A stretch of 64,000 nucleotides of DNA from Polynucleobacter sp. MWH-Spelu-300-X4 (GCF_018687515.1 NZ_CP061294.1:1054001-1118000), one strand, 5' to 3'. Positions 48,503 to 59,353 are shown, numbered from the stretch's first letter. The notes: a model not told the origin generated them from the letters alone. Numbers and translations are program-made.

Positions 48503-49201
48503 ATGGAAGTTAAAAATCTTGAAAATCCTAAGGATTACTTGAGCACTCGCCAAAGCGCGCGTTATCTACAAGTATCACTGGGTACCGTCCAAAAGATGGT
48601 TGAGACCGGCGAATTACTTGCTTGGAAAACCCAAGGTGGTCACCGCCGAATCCTAACATCCTCACTAGAGCAACTATTGAAAAGAAGGCGCTTAGGTATA
48701 CGGCAACGGTGTGGGGCACAATTTTTACTGTTAGCCATCATGAAACGCGAAGCTTCTTTTGAGGGATTTTCAGCCTTAACTGAACATTGGAAATCTGAGG
48801 TCAATCTACATATGTCAGCCGATAGTCTAGAGGCTCTCATGCAAGCAGTATCGCTGGCCCCAGATGTGATTTATATAGATGCCCAAATATCACCTGTAGA
48901 ACAAGTTCACTTAACGAGTTATCTCAGCAAAAATACCCATACTCGCAATATTCCCATATTAGTTGAAGATGGATTTTTAAAATTACACCCTCAAATATTA
49001 GATATATCACCAGAAAATAAAGTATTAATGGATTCAGGTACAAACTCAATAAGGGTTGGTAAAAAGCATAAAAACCCATTAATAAGATCATATAAATCAG
49101 ATTTATTACTTTTGGAAAATGGGGCTACCAATATCAAGTTTAGTGAAAAATTAGAAGCACTAATTCTTGATTGCATGGCTAAGAAATGCGAAGCGGCCTG
49201 A
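48503..49201 (+). CDS. Excisionase-like HTH protein with degenerate receiver-like domain
   Basis: A 232-residue protein. Residues about 10-58 form an excisionase/MerR-like winged helix (LSTRQSARYLQVSLGTVQKMVETGELLAWKTQGGHRRI), the type that reads DNA. Residues about 70-175 follow the strand order of a receiver (SLAPDVIYIDAQISP; NIPILVEDGF), but acidic pocket residues are missing, so it is unlikely to be phosphorylated. AGGAAAT precedes the ATG. Divergent from odhA across about 340 nt, so it may regulate that region. No phage genes lie nearby. Confidence 0.7.
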   Translation: MEVKNLENPKDYLSTRQSARYLQVSLGTVQKMVETGELLAWKTQGGHRRILTSSLEQLLKRRRLGIRQRCGAQFLLLAIMKREASFEGFSALTEHWKSEVNLHMSADSLEALMQAVSLAPDVIYIDAQISPVEQVHLTSYLSKNTHTRNIPILVEDGFLKLHPQILDISPENKVLMDSGTNSIRVGKKHKNPLIRSYKSDLLLLENGATNIKFSEKLEALILDCMAKKCEAA

Positions 49202-49213
49202 TATACAGGCCGC
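49193..49213. terminator. GC-rich hairpin between convergent genes
   Basis: GCGGCCTG-ATATA-CAGGCCGC, a perfect 8-bp stem spanning the stop codon of the HTH gene. A clear U-run is lacking, so it is a possible, not certain, terminator. Confidence 0.45.
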
Positions 49214-49236
49214 CATTGATTTACTATATATATTAA

Positions 49237-49521
49237 TTAGATAGCAAATTGAGTTCGATCTTTACCTTCAATCCATTTTGGAGCCTTACCGCGACCAGTC
49301 CAGGTTTCACCTGTAGCTGCGTTGCGGTATTTAGCTGCAACTTTACCACCTCGTGAACCAGCCGCACCTTTACGCGCAAATAAATCTGAAGCACTTAAAC
49401 CATACTGCTCAATAATTGCCTTAGCTTTGGTAATGCCCTCTGCCTTTTCAGCAGCCTGAGCTTCTAAAATTTGCTTTTCTAAAGCCGCTTTTTGAGCCAA
49501 CAATTCTTGATATGTTGCCAT
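49237..49521 (-). CDS. H-NS family nucleoid protein
   Basis: A 94-residue H-NS-like protein. The coiled-coil N-terminus (YQELLAQKAALEKQILEAQAAEK) is followed by a basic linker and the DNA-binding end with KYRNAATGETWTGRGKAPKWI, the AT-hook-like loop of Burkholderiales H-NS/BpH3. It silences AT-rich DNA. The 5' flank is unusually A/T-rich (about 49550-49680), which could allow self-binding. Confidence 0.93.
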   Translation of the reverse strand: MATYQELLAQKAALEKQILEAQAAEKAEGITKAKAIIEQYGLSASDLFARKGAAGSRGGKVAAKYRNAATGETWTGRGKAPKWIEGKDRTQFAI

Positions 49522-49680
49522 TATTTCCCCGTGTTTAATGAATTATTCATATTAGATTAAAAATCTACGAGATTATTATATACAAATTATTAATTAATCC
49601 ATAATTTTTATTAATTTATATATTTATTAAATATATAAATAATATTAATTTAATTAGATTATATAAACTCGGGTAATAAA

Positions 49681-49708
49681 AAAGCCTGAAACATGAGCTT
49701 CAGGCTTT
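49681..49708 (-). terminator. Terminator of tRNA-Pro
   Basis: AAAGCCTGAA and TTCAGGCTTT form a 10-bp stem with an 8-nt loop, 3 nt past the tRNA end, with flanking A/T tracts. Confidence 0.85.
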
Positions 49709-49709
49709 G

Positions 49710-49788
<79 letters not shown>

Positions 49789-49796
49789 AAAATTGA

Positions 49797-50159
49797 TTAA
49801 CTAGAAAGAATATGAAGGACAGCTAATAAATCAGCTCTAATGGAGCCAGCATCTGATGCATCCACCGTGGCACCACCACCCTGTTCTTCCAACCTGATTC
49901 TTGCGCCACTAATCGTAAAGCCTTCTTCATAGAGAAGCTCACGAATACGACGAATCAAAACAACCTCGTGATGTTGGTAATAACGTCTATTACCGCGTCG
50001 CTTCTGGGGCTTTAACTGATTAAATTCCTGCTCCCAATAACGCAAAACATGAGGTTTGACGTCACAAAGATCGCCCACTTCACCAATCGTGAAGTAGCGT
50101 TTCGCTGGAATTGGAGGGAGCAAATCCCCGGCAATCATGCCGCTACCATTCTTTTCCAT
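49797..50159 (-). CDS. MerR family transcriptional regulator
   Basis: A 120-residue protein. MerR winged helix at about 22-90 ([44 protein letters not shown]). It lacks metal-binding cysteines in an effector domain. Such genes follow ihfA in most Proteobacteria; regulatory target unknown. Confidence 0.92.
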   Translation of the reverse strand: MEKNGSGMIAGDLLPPIPAKRYFTIGEVGDLCDVKPHVLRYWEQEFNQLKPQKRRGNRRYYQHHEVVLIRRIRELLYEEGFTISGARIRLEEQGGGATVDASDAGSIRADLLAVLHILSS

Positions 50160-50171
50160 AGGTAAAACTCG

Positions 50172-50471
50172 TTAGAGCTTAGGATCAACCTTATCTTTAA
50201 GCTTTTGACTAGCGTGGAATGTCACCACGCGTCTAGCTGAAATAGGAACTAACTCACCTGTCTTAGGGTTGCGACCAGGCCTTGCTGATTTCTCGCGTAA
50301 CTGGAAATTCCCAAATCCTGAAATCTTGACGTCAACACCAGCCTCTAAAGAAGTACCCACCGTCTCAAAGAAGGCGTCAATTAAATCTTTAGCTTCACGC
50401 TTATTCAACCCAACTTGGTCAAACAAGGCATCTGATAATTCTGCTTTAGTAATCGTACCTGTTTCATTCAT
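50172..50471 (-). CDS. ihfA: Integration host factor subunit alpha
   Basis: A 99-residue DNA-bending protein of the HU/IHF family. Seen are [21 protein letters not shown] and the DNA-inserting arm [20 protein letters not shown] (RNP motif). Works as a heterodimer with IhfB. Lies 45 nt after pheT. Confidence 0.97.
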   Translation of the reverse strand: MNETGTITKAELSDALFDQVGLNKREAKDLIDAFFETVGTSLEAGVDVKISGFGNFQLREKSARPGRNPKTGELVPISARRVVTFHASQKLKDKVDPKL

Positions 50472-50516
50472 TTCAGGACTCCGTTTTTCGCTTTTTGTTA
50501 CTTTTGTTATTAAGTA

Positions 50517-52958
50517 TTAACGAATTCTAGCTTCGCATTTTACGCTCATCGCTTCTATGAGGCTAGAAATCACTGGTTCTACTTGCGCATCTTGTAATGT
50601 AACTGAATCATCTGACAAAGTAATGCGGAAAGCTAAACTTTTCTCATTTTCAGCCATGCCACCCATACGACCAGCTGTCGGCTTAAACTCATCAAACAAT
50701 TCAATCTTCTTAATAAGCACTTGTTTGGATGATTTCATCGCATCCAACAATTGCGCAGCCGTTACCGATTGCTTAACCACCACCGCTAGGTCACGCGTTA
50801 CAACTGGGAATTTACTAATCGTCGCAATTGTAGGCAAACCAATTTCAACAATAGCCGCCCAATCAATTTCAAATAATACTGGCGCAGCGGGTAAATCATA
50901 AGCTTGTTGCAAACGTGGATGCAACTCACCAATAAATCCCAACACGATATCCTTACCGCGATAACGTACTACCACTTCAGCGCTACGGCCGGGGTGAAGT
51001 GCAGGATGATCAACTTTTCTCGTTGTGAATTCCAGTGGCGCCAACAAGGCTTCAAGATCACCTTTAACATCAAAGAAGTCAACCGCTCTTGTAGGAATCC
51101 CCCACTGCTCAGGTAGAGCACTACCGTAGGCTAAACCTGCTACATGAATTGGCTGATCATACCCAGCAATACTTAACTCACCAGCTTGTGCGTTGGCATT
51201 GCGCTGGAATACACGACCCACTTCAAACAAACGCACGCGCGTCGCTTTACGATTTAAATTTTGGCGCAAGTTCTGCACCAAACCACCAATCAAATTACTA
51301 CGCATTACTGACAACTGACTAGCAATTGGATTTAGAACTTTAATAGGATTTTGATTACCAGCTAGCTTTTCTTCTGTATCAGCATCAATAAAACCAAAAT
51401 TTAATACTTCTTGATAAGCTCTTCCTGCGATCGCATGACGGAGACTATGAATATCTCTTCGCGCCTCATCCGTTCCTTGCATGCGTTGTTCTGCAATAGG
51501 CGGATTAGCTGGAATATTTTCAAAACCATAAAGTCTTGCAACTTCTTCGATCAAATCTTCTTCAATCTCAATATCAAAACGATAACTTGGCGGGTTAACA
51601 ACAAAAGCCTCATTACCTTCACGTTGATATTTCAAACCAATACGGTCAAAAAGTTCCGCAATGACATCTGCGGTTAATGGCACGCCAATCACACGCTGCG
51701 CTCTAGCCACTCTTAAACGTACAGGTGTACGTTTTGGTAAATCTAATACTTGATCATTTACTGGGCCAACTTGCCCACCGCAAATTTCACGGATAAGGCC
51801 AGAAATAAATTCAAGCGCATCAACCGTACCAGCAGGATCGACACCGCGTTCAAAACGATGCGCAGCATCTGTAGAAAAATTAAAACGGCGTGAACGCCCT
51901 TGGATTGCCACAGGCCACCAGAAAGCAGATTCAACATAAATATCTTGTGTGTCTAATGTCACGGAAGTTGGGTTACCACCCATAATGCCAGCAAGACTTT
52001 CTAGACCTTGCTCGTCGGCAATAACGCCAACAGACTGACCACTCAATGGCGCAACAGAAACTGTTTGCCCATTTAGAAGTTCTAATTGTTCGCCTTCTCG
52101 CCCCCAACGAACAGTTAATCCGCCTTTTAATTTTTGGAGATCAAATACATGTGTTGGTTGACCAATCGCCAACATAGCGTAGTTAGAAATATCAACCAAA
52201 GCTGAAATACTTCTTTGACCGGCGCCCTCTAAACAACGCACCATCCATGCTGGCGTCTTAGCTTTTGCATTAACGCCTTTAATCACTCGACCAGCAAAAC
52301 GACCACATAAATCAGATGACTCAACTTTAACGGGTACAGTTTCTTGAATGTTTACTTGTTGAGCTTCTATTTTTGGCGCACATAATTTAGCGCCTGTAAT
52401 TGCAGCAACCTCACGCGCGACACCCAAAACAGATAAGCAATCAGCTTTATTAGGCGTTAGCTTGATAACAAAAATTGTGTCATCAAGTTTTAAGTATTCT
52501 CGAATATTTTGACCAACCGGCGCATCAGCTGGCAACTCCATGATGCCATCGGATTCCTGAGGAATACCCAACTCATTACCTGAGCACAGCATGCCTTGAG
52601 ATTCAACACCACGCAATTTACCTAACTTGATAGCAAAAGGTTTGCCGCCTTCTTCAGATGGAGGCAACTGAGCACCCACTAAAGCACAAGGTATCTTAAT
52701 GCCCACACGTGCATTGGGAGCACCACAAACAATTTGTAGCACCTCACCACCCGCATGGACTTTACAAACACGTAAACGATCAGCGTCCGGATGCTGAGTA
52801 GCTTCTAAAATTTCCGCGACCACCACACTTGAAAATGGCGGCGCTAATGAACGAGTTTCTTCAACCTCAAGACCAGCCATGGTCAAAGCATGAGACAACT
52901 CTTCCGTTGTTAAATCAGGATTAACGTACTGTCTGAGCCAAGATTCTGAAAATTGCAT
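50517..52958 (-). CDS. pheT: Phenylalanyl-tRNA synthetase beta subunit
   Basis: An 813-residue beta subunit. N-terminal tRNA-binding EMAP-like domain (about 40-150, [18 protein letters not shown]), B3/B4 editing region, B5, core-like domain, and C-terminal anticodon-binding FDX-ACB domain (about 715-810). Translation follows pheS after a 19-nt gap. Confidence 0.97.
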   Translation of the reverse strand: MQFSESWLRQYVNPDLTTEELSHALTMAGLEVEETRSLAPPFSSVVVAEILEATQHPDADRLRVCKVHAGGEVLQIVCGAPNARVGIKIPCALVGAQLPPSEEGGKPFAIKLGKLRGVESQGMLCSGNELGIPQESDGIMELPADAPVGQNIREYLKLDDTIFVIKLTPNKADCLSVLGVAREVAAITGAKLCAPKIEAQQVNIQETVPVKVESSDLCGRFAGRVIKGVNAKAKTPAWMVRCLEGAGQRSISALVDISNYAMLAIGQPTHVFDLQKLKGGLTVRWGREGEQLELLNGQTVSVAPLSGQSVGVIADEQGLESLAGIMGGNPTSVTLDTQDIYVESAFWWPVAIQGRSRRFNFSTDAAHRFERGVDPAGTVDALEFISGLIREICGGQVGPVNDQVLDLPKRTPVRLRVARAQRVIGVPLTADVIAELFDRIGLKYQREGNEAFVVNPPSYRFDIEIEEDLIEEVARLYGFENIPANPPIAEQRMQGTDEARRDIHSLRHAIAGRAYQEVLNFGFIDADTEEKLAGNQNPIKVLNPIASQLSVMRSNLIGGLVQNLRQNLNRKATRVRLFEVGRVFQRNANAQAGELSIAGYDQPIHVAGLAYGSALPEQWGIPTRAVDFFDVKGDLEALLAPLEFTTRKVDHPALHPGRSAEVVVRYRGKDIVLGFIGELHPRLQQAYDLPAAPVLFEIDWAAIVEIGLPTIATISKFPVVTRDLAVVVKQSVTAAQLLDAMKSSKQVLIKKIELFDEFKPTAGRMGGMAENEKSLAFRITLSDDSVTLQDAQVEPVISSLIEAMSVKCEARIR

Positions 52959-52977
52959 AGTAGTTGCTCAGTATGAA

Positions 52978-54024
52978 TTAAGCTGGAAATTGAGACAAGA
53001 AACGAATGTCGTTTTCAAAGAATAGGCGCAAATCATCGATGCCATAACGTAGCATCGTTAAACGCTCCAAACCTGAACCAAACGCAAAACCTATATAACG
53101 CTCTGGATCTAAACCCATGTTACGTAACACCGTTGGGTGAACTTGGCCTGCACCAGAAATTTCTAACCAACGGCCAGCCAATTTGCCAGAACCAAAAGCC
53201 ATATCAATTTCTGCAGATGGCTCTGTGAATGGGAAATAAGATGGTCTGAAACGAACATCAATCGCGTCTGTCTCAAAGAAAGTTTTAAGGAAGTCTGTAT
53301 ATACCCCTTTTAGATCAGCAAAAGAAACATTCTCCGCGATCCACAAACCTTCCACCTGATTAAACATTGGCGAGTGCGTTGCATCACTATCCACACGGTA
53401 TGTGCGCCCTGGCGCAATAACCTTAATCGGCGGCATTACTGCTTCTTTAGCATAGCGCTCTACATGCGAACTAGCGTAACGAACTTGCATAGGGCTAGTA
53501 TGCGTACGCAACAACAGTGGTTTATTTTTCTCATCAACACCTTCCACATAGAAAGTGTCTTGCATCGAGCGAGCCGGATGATTCTCAGGACTATTTAATG
53601 CCGTGAAATTGAACCAATCATTTTCAATTTCAGGACCATCAGCCACATCAAAACCAATCGAACGGAAAATTTGCTCAACGCGCTCCCAAGTGCGCATTAC
53701 TGGATGCAAACTACCAACATCTTGACCTCTACCAGGCAAAGTAATATCGATGGCTTCCGCACTTAAACGAGCTTCTAAAACAGCATTAGCCATAGCTTCG
53801 CGGCGCTCATTTAGCGCAGCCTCTACAGCTGATTTAACTTTATTGATTTCTGCACCGGCAGCTTTACGAGCCTCAGGCTCTAACGCACCTAGCGCTTTAA
53901 GACGCTCTGTGAGTAATCCGGATTTTCCGAGGTAACGTGCCTTGGCGTCTTCGAGGGCCGCCGAATCGGCGGCACCTGCGAAGTCCCGCTTGGCATCCTC
54001 GACAACTTGGTCGAGTGAAACCAT
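52978..54024 (-). CDS. pheS: Phenylalanyl-tRNA synthetase alpha subunit
   Basis: A 348-residue class II catalytic subunit. N-terminal coiled coil (about 1-85), motif [12 protein letters not shown] and the substrate site FNQVEGLWI, and motif 3 [17 protein letters not shown]. Forms an alpha2beta2 enzyme with PheT. Confidence 0.97.
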   Translation of the reverse strand: MVSLDQVVEDAKRDFAGAADSAALEDAKARYLGKSGLLTERLKALGALEPEARKAAGAEINKVKSAVEAALNERREAMANAVLEARLSAEAIDITLPGRGQDVGSLHPVMRTWERVEQIFRSIGFDVADGPEIENDWFNFTALNSPENHPARSMQDTFYVEGVDEKNKPLLLRTHTSPMQVRYASSHVERYAKEAVMPPIKVIAPGRTYRVDSDATHSPMFNQVEGLWIAENVSFADLKGVYTDFLKTFFETDAIDVRFRPSYFPFTEPSAEIDMAFGSGKLAGRWLEISGAGQVHPTVLRNMGLDPERYIGFAFGSGLERLTMLRYGIDDLRLFFENDIRFLSQFPA

Positions 54025-54037
54025 CTGCGGGTCCTAC

Positions 54038-54394
54038 TTAAGCTACAACAGTTTTGATACGAGCGACTAAGGCAGCAAACGCTGGCTTGTCGTTGATAGC
54101 CATATCAGAGAGAACCTTACGGTCCAACTCAATACCAGCTCTCTTCATACCATTCATGAATACGCTGTATGTCACATCGTATTGACGAACTGCGGCATTG
54201 ATACGTGTAATCCACAAAGCACGGAATACGCGCTTTTTGTTGCGACGGTCGCGATAGGCATATTGACCTGCACGCATAACCGCTTGCTTAGCAATACGGA
54301 ATACATTCTTACGACGACCACGGTAACCCTTGGCAGCGTCGATAACTTTTTTATGACGGGCTCTTGCTGTAACCCCGCGTTTAACTCTTGGCAT
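54038..54394 (-). CDS. rplT: Ribosomal protein L20
   Basis: A 118-residue highly basic protein ([18 protein letters not shown]) that nucleates 50S assembly. In E. coli L20 represses translation of rpmI-rplT. Its position in the infC-rpmI-rplT order is conserved. Confidence 0.98.
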   Translation of the reverse strand: MPRVKRGVTARARHKKVIDAAKGYRGRRKNVFRIAKQAVMRAGQYAYRDRRNKKRVFRALWITRINAAVRQYDVTYSVFMNGMKRAGIELDRKVLSDMAINDKPAFAALVARIKTVVA

Positions 54395-54409
54395 TTGATT
54401 CTCCTGGGA

Positions 54410-54607
54410 TTAAGCGTAAGGCATCATTGAACGCACTGATTTCACATCAGAATCGTGCAACGTTACTGCACCGCGAAGGTGACGTTTATTTTTAGTCGTC
54501 TTCTTGGTCAGAATATGGCGCTTAAACGCTTGACCACGTTTGATAGAACCGCTACCGCGAACTCTAAAACGCTTAGCTGCACCGCTTTTGGTTTTCATCT
54601 TGGGCAT
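54410..54607 (-). CDS. rpmI: Ribosomal protein L35
   Basis: A 65-residue basic protein ([20 protein letters not shown]). A leader of about 136 nt separates it from infC and is where L20-mediated control would act. Confidence 0.98.
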   Translation of the reverse strand: MPKMKTKSGAAKRFRVRGSGSIKRGQAFKRHILTKKTTKNKRHLRGAVTLHDSDVKSVRSMMPYA

Positions 54608-54644
54608 AACTGCTCCCTTTTCACTAATTTGTACGACTTAGGTG

Positions 54645-54659
54645 GCAATCGACGATTGC
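54645..54659 (-). promoter_or_regulatory. Hairpin in the rpmI leader
   Basis: GCAATCG, a single centre base, CGATTGC: a perfect 7-bp inverted repeat about 38 nt before the rpmI start. It has no T-tract, so it is not a terminator. It may belong to the L20 regulatory fold or be an RNase site. Confidence 0.35.
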
Positions 54660-54743
54660 ACTTCTATTACCCAGACATACTTTTTATAGGACTTTCGTCC
54701 ATCTCCGCTTCCTTAACAAAGTTAATTCAGCGGGTTACCACAC

Positions 54744-55265
54744 TTACTTCTTTTTGATAGGTGCCAACACCATAACCATTTGGCGACCTTCCATTTTTGG
54801 AAACTGCTCTACTTGCCCGTAAGGCTCTAGATCAGCTTTCAATCTTTCCAACATACGCACACCAATTTCTTGATGGGCTAATTCACGACCTCTGAAACGC
54901 AAAGTGATTTTTGTTTTATCACCTTCTTCTAAGAACTTCATCAGATTGCGCAACTTAACGTTGTAATCACCGTCATCAGTACCAGGGCGGAATTTTATTT
55001 CCTTAACCTGAATAACCTTTTGCTTTAACTTTGCTTCATGAGCCTTCTTAGCTTCTTGGTACTTAAATTTGCCGTAATCCATCACACGACAAACTGGAGG
55101 CTCTGCCGTTGGGGCAATCTCCACCAAATCTAATTCACTCTCTTCCGCCTGTCTTAAAGCATCGGCTAATTTCACCACACCAAGTGGTTCACTGTCGTTG
55201 CCAATCAATCGCACTTCGGGGGCAGTAATTTCCCGATTAATACGATGCGTTTTCTCAGTAGCTAT
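54744..55265 (-). CDS. infC: Translation initiation factor IF-3, probable AUA start codon
   Basis: A 173-residue product when started at the ATA at 55263-55265. The N-terminus then reads (M)[21 protein letters not shown], the conserved start of betaproteobacterial IF-3. AAGGA lies 8 nt upstream. An in-frame TGA at 55278-55280 blocks any earlier start, and there is no ATG, GTG or TTG between it and the ATA. The first canonical start, GTG at 55214, would lose the conserved INREI segment. IF-3 polices start codons and E. coli infC uses AUU for autoregulation, so a rare start here is expected. Confidence 0.93.
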   Translation of the reverse strand: MATEKTHRINREITAPEVRLIGNDSEPLGVVKLADALRQAEESELDLVEIAPTAEPPVCRVMDYGKFKYQEAKKAHEAKLKQKVIQVKEIKFRPGTDDGDYNVKLRNLMKFLEEGDKTKITLRFRGRELAHQEIGVRMLERLKADLEPYGQVEQFPKMEGRQMVMVLAPIKKK

Positions 55266-55307
55266 TTCGCGTTTCCTTCAAAAATTTTTAACAAGACCTT
55301 ACTCACC

Positions 55308-57230
55308 TCAGGCTAGCTGGGGTCCGACCTTCTGGGATACATCCTGTTGGAGTCGGGCAAGGAAGTCATCGATAGACATAACGCCTAAATCAATACCACC
55401 TCTGGCACGTACGGCCACCGCATTTGCATCACTCTCTTTATCGCCTATAACCAGTAGATAAGGGATTTTCTGCAAAGCGTGTTCTCGGATTTTAAACGTT
55501 ATTTTCTCATTTCGCAAATCAGACTCAGCTCTAAACCCTTGTTTTTTTAGGATTTGCTGAACTTTTTCCGCATATTCGGCTGAATTTCCGGAAATATTCA
55601 TGATTACGCACTGAGTTGGTGCAAGCCAAGTAGGCATTGCTCCTGCGTGATTTTCGATCAAAATACCAATAAATCGCTCTAAAGAACCCACAATCGCGCG
55701 ATGCAACATCACCGGCACTTTACGGTCATTGTCGGCAGAAACATACTCTGCCCCTAAGCGTAAAGGCATTGAAAAGTCGACTTGCATCGTACCGCATTGC
55801 CATGAACGACCAATCGAGTCCTTTAAGTGATACTCAATCTTAGGCCCATAGAAGGCACCTTCGCCCGGTAACTCTTCCCAAGTTTGATTAGATGCTTTCA
55901 ATGCATTTCTCAAGGCCTCTTCCGCCTTATCCCAAATAGCATCATCCCCTACCCGTTTTGCAGGTCGAAGTGCTAATTTGACAGCGACCTCGGTAAACCC
56001 AAAGTCGTTATAAACCTCTCTAACAGCCCTATCAAAAGCAGCCACTTCTGACTGAATCTGATCTTCTGTACAAAAAATATGGCCGTCATCTTGCGTAAAT
56101 CCACGCACACGCATCAAACCATGCAAAGCACCTGAAGACTCATTACGGTGACACTGGCCAAACTCACCATAACGTAAAGGTAACTCGCGATAACTATGCA
56201 AACCGGCGTTATAAATTTGTACATGGCCAGGGCAATTCATCGGCTTTAGGGCGTAAGCGCGATTCTCAGACTCAGTCGTAAACATATTGTCTTTATAGTT
56301 TTCCCAGTGGCCAGATTTTTCCCACAAGGCCCGATCCAAGATTTGCGGTGCTTTAACTTCCAAATAATTATTATCTTGGTATACGCGACGCATGTATTGC
56401 TCTACCTGCTGCCAAATCGTCCATCCTTTTGGATGCCAGAAAATAAGGCCTGGAGCCTCCTCCTGGAAATGGAATAAATCTAATTGCTTACCCAATTTAC
56501 GGTGATCACGCTTTTCAGCTTCCTCCAACATATGAAGATAAGCTTCTTGGTCTTCTTTCTTAGTCCAAGCTGTACCGTAAATACGCTGCAACATTTCATT
56601 ATTGCTATCACCGCGCCAATAAGCGCCAGCAACTTTCATTAACTTAAATACTTTTAATTTTCCAGTTGAAGGCACATGAGGGCCACGGCATAAATCCGTA
56701 AACTCGCCTTCAGAGTACAAAGAAACATCCTCATTAGAGGGAATGCTTTCGATTAACTCGGCCTTGTAACTTTCCCCTAAACCTTTGAAGAACTTAACAG
56801 CCTCATCGCGAGGAACAACGCGACGCTCGACCTTCTCATCTTTTTTTGCCAACTCAGCCATGCGCTTTTCAATCGCCGCCAAATCATCAGGCGTAAATGG
56901 TCGGCTATAAGCAAAATCGTAATAAAAGCCAGATTCAATAACCGGTCCAATCGTCACTTGGGCATCCGGATAAAGCTCTTTAACTGCATAAGCTAATAAG
57001 TGGGCAGTTGAGTGGCGAATAACTTCAAGACCTTCAGGATCTTTATCCGTCACGATGGCCAAGTTCACATCACTATTAATTAGATAACTGGTGTCTACCA
57101 ATTGACCATTAACCTTACCTGCTAAAGCAGCTTTAGCCAAACCAGCACCAATACTTTGCGCCACGTCAGACACAGTTAACGGAGCAGCGTACTCACGCTT
57201 TGATCCATCAGGTAATGTGACAACAACCAT
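55308..57230 (-). CDS. thrS: Threonyl-tRNA synthetase
   Basis: A 640-residue class II synthetase. TGS domain (about 1-65), editing domain with [11 protein letters not shown] (HxxxH), class II core with MNCPGH zinc site region and [21 protein letters not shown], and C-terminal anticodon-binding domain. The ATG has GGAG 6 nt upstream, directly after the T-run of a hairpin (see leader). Confidence 0.97.
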   Translation of the reverse strand: MVVVTLPDGSKREYAAPLTVSDVAQSIGAGLAKAALAGKVNGQLVDTSYLINSDVNLAIVTDKDPEGLEVIRHSTAHLLAYAVKELYPDAQVTIGPVIESGFYYDFAYSRPFTPDDLAAIEKRMAELAKKDEKVERRVVPRDEAVKFFKGLGESYKAELIESIPSNEDVSLYSEGEFTDLCRGPHVPSTGKLKVFKLMKVAGAYWRGDSNNEMLQRIYGTAWTKKEDQEAYLHMLEEAEKRDHRKLGKQLDLFHFQEEAPGLIFWHPKGWTIWQQVEQYMRRVYQDNNYLEVKAPQILDRALWEKSGHWENYKDNMFTTESENRAYALKPMNCPGHVQIYNAGLHSYRELPLRYGEFGQCHRNESSGALHGLMRVRGFTQDDGHIFCTEDQIQSEVAAFDRAVREVYNDFGFTEVAVKLALRPAKRVGDDAIWDKAEEALRNALKASNQTWEELPGEGAFYGPKIEYHLKDSIGRSWQCGTMQVDFSMPLRLGAEYVSADNDRKVPVMLHRAIVGSLERFIGILIENHAGAMPTWLAPTQCVIMNISGNSAEYAEKVQQILKKQGFRAESDLRNEKITFKIREHALQKIPYLLVIGDKESDANAVAVRARGGIDLGVMSIDDFLARLQQDVSQKVGPQLA

Positions 57231-57241
57231 GAACTTACTCC

Positions 57242-57296
57242 AAAAAATTAGCGCGGTGCTCTGGGATCTTTTTTGGAACCTAGGGCTTGCCGCGCC
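57242..57296 (-). terminator. Terminator-like hairpin in the thrS leader
   Basis: In RNA sense GGCGCGG (57296-57290) pairs with CCGCGCU (57256-57250), 7 bp with a G-U end, around a 33-nt loop, and is followed by AA and TTTTTT (57247-57242). The T-run touches the thrS ribosome-binding site. It can end the tRNA-Val transcript, but thrS mRNA made from any upstream promoter must pass through it, so it could be an attenuator. A ThrRS-binding operator is another option. Confidence 0.6.
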
Positions 57297-57321
57297 TATT
57301 TATATCTACATCTAAATTCGT

Positions 57322-57398
<77 letters not shown>

Positions 57399-57427
57399 AT
57401 TAAGACCGCAAGTTTATCACTTATCGG

Positions 57428-59353
57428 TCACTTTCTTCTTGCTTCTGTAACGCCCTTCACTTCCATCAAGGCTGCTATGGCCGTTTGCAATCCATCTGTA
57501 GAAGGTATTTCTATAGTGAACTGCATACTTGCCAAGCCCTTACGAGACTGTGTTTTTACTCCAGTCACATTAATCTTCAACCTTGAAAATACCTCAGAGA
57601 TATCTCTTAACAACCCTTGCCTATCAAGAGCAATCAACGCGATATCCACAGGGAATAATGCTTTTGATTGATGGGGAGCTCGCACACCCCACTCCGTCAA
57701 AACCACCCGTTCTGGCGCCCGCGCTAATAACTGTTTAAAAGTGCTGCAATCTTGCCGATGAATCGATACCCCGCGCCCGCGCGTCACAAAACCACTAATA
57801 AGATCAGGAGGCACCGGATGGCAGCACCTAGATAATTGAGTTAATAATGAATCAACCCCCACTACCAACACATCCCCACGTCCTGTTTTAGCTTTACTTT
57901 TACGAAGAATAATTTCTGGCAAATCTGCCTTAGGAGTTTCTTCAATGGGAGTCTCTTTTAAATCTTCCTGGTCGGTTTGCTGAGCGTTGAACCAAGCTCT
58001 TACCTTGGTTTTTGCCCGATGCGTTGCCAAATAGCCGCGCTCGGCATTTAACCAATCCAAGGAAGGACCGCCCTGTTTAACTGAAATAATTTCAACAGTC
58101 TGTCCATTTTTCAAGGCCGTATCTAATGGCACCATCGCGCCATCAACACGCGCACCACGACAACGATGCCCCAAATCGGTATGTACTGAATAAGCAAAAT
58201 CAATCGGGGTAGCGCCTTGCTGCAGAGGAATTACTTGGCCTAAAGGCGTTAAGACATAAATCTGCTCATCTAACTCCTGACCTTTAAGCTGATCCCAAGC
58301 GTCTTCCTTCCAGGCAATTAATTGCCGAGCCCAAGCTATTCTCTGATCGTATTCAGTTTTTGCGCTGACTGTTCCAGAGTAACCTTGTTTACCCGCTTCT
58401 TTGTAACGCCAATGTGCAGCAACACCATACTCGGCTTGCTGATGCATCTCATGCGTTCTAACCTGCACCTCAAAAGAAACGCCATTCGCATCCATCACAA
58501 CCGTATGCAAAGATTGATAACCATTGGGCTTGGGTCTTGCAATGTAATCATCAAACTCTTTAGGAATCGGCTGCCACACATGGTGAACAATCCCTAAAAC
58601 GGCATAGCAATCTTTTATATCATCAACAAGAATACGAAATGCTCTTACATCGTATAGCTGCGCGAAATCTAAAGCCTTACCTTGCATCTTTTTCCAAATG
58701 CTATAGATATGCTTCGGCCTACCCTGAACATCACCTTCAATCTGCGCCTGGGTTAATTCTTGCTGCAAGCGCTCCATCACTTGCGCGACGAAACCTTCGC
58801 GCTCAATACGTTTTGAATCCAATAACTTGGCAATCTGTTTATAAGTATCAGGAGCTAAACAACGGAAAGCTAAATCCTCCATTTCCCATTTAATCTGCCA
58901 AATACCCAAACGATTAGCTAAGGTTGCATCAACATCTAGGATGTCTTGCGCCCAATCAGTCCTAACGTCAATTCTTTGAGACGTAACCCAACGAAGCGTC
59001 TGAAGCACAGAAGCCAGGTGCAATAACACCACGCGTAAATCATGCGCAAAAGCCAATAGCATTTTGCGCAAAACTTCCACTTGCATCTGCGCGCTTTGAC
59101 CTAATTTATTTGCCGGCTGCCTAGCAATTTTTAATTGCGCGGCACGCAATCCTCGATAACCCAAAATCAATTGAGCGACTTCAGATCCCAACTGCTTTTC
59201 CAATGCATCTTTACCAAGTTGAGAATCCAAATGCCGAGCAGCGATACAGCTAGCATCGTCTAGCCTTAAAGAAGTCAGAATCGCTTCCACGCCCAAAGCA
59301 TGGGCATGAGCATCCTCACCGAACAAAAGATCAGAATTAGATAAAAAACTCAC
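57428..59353 (-). CDS. relA: (p)ppGpp synthetase RelA with shortened helical region
   Basis: A 641-residue RSH protein. The N-terminal hydrolase-like region lacks HD residues, so hydrolysis is unlikely. The synthetase has EFDDYIARPKPNGYQSLHT, the acidic ExDD signature of synthesis-only RelA. Then TGS (about 365-430), a zinc-finger region with CCHPVPPD, and ACT at the end. Between KVRAWFNA and the zinc-finger region only about 45 residues are seen, where E. coli RelA has roughly 110; the helical domain is mostly gone. Overlaps the hydrolase gene end by 17 nt. Confidence 0.93.
   Translation of the reverse strand: MSFLSNSDLLFGEDAHAHALGVEAILTSLRLDDASCIAARHLDSQLGKDALEKQLGSEVAQLILGYRGLRAAQLKIARQPANKLGQSAQMQVEVLRKMLLAFAHDLRVVLLHLASVLQTLRWVTSQRIDVRTDWAQDILDVDATLANRLGIWQIKWEMEDLAFRCLAPDTYKQIAKLLDSKRIEREGFVAQVMERLQQELTQAQIEGDVQGRPKHIYSIWKKMQGKALDFAQLYDVRAFRILVDDIKDCYAVLGIVHHVWQPIPKEFDDYIARPKPNGYQSLHTVVMDANGVSFEVQVRTHEMHQQAEYGVAAHWRYKEAGKQGYSGTVSAKTEYDQRIAWARQLIAWKEDAWDQLKGQELDEQIYVLTPLGQVIPLQQGATPIDFAYSVHTDLGHRCRGARVDGAMVPLDTALKNGQTVEIISVKQGGPSLDWLNAERGYLATHRAKTKVRAWFNAQQTDQEDLKETPIEETPKADLPEIILRKSKAKTGRGDVLVVGVDSLLTQLSRCCHPVPPDLISGFVTRGRGVSIHRQDCSTFKQLLARAPERVVLTEWGVRAPHQSKALFPVDIALIALDRQGLLRDISEVFSRLKINVTGVKTQSRKGLASMQFTIEIPSTDGLQTAIAALMEVKGVTEARRK

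Noticed and set aside
48503..48680. Prophage or integrative element signalled by an excisionase-like HTH
   Set aside because: No integrase, att repeat or phage gene is nearby; the fold is also used by ordinary regulators.
55212..55214. GTG as the infC start
   Set aside because: It removes the conserved INREITAPE segment and has no proper ribosome-binding site.
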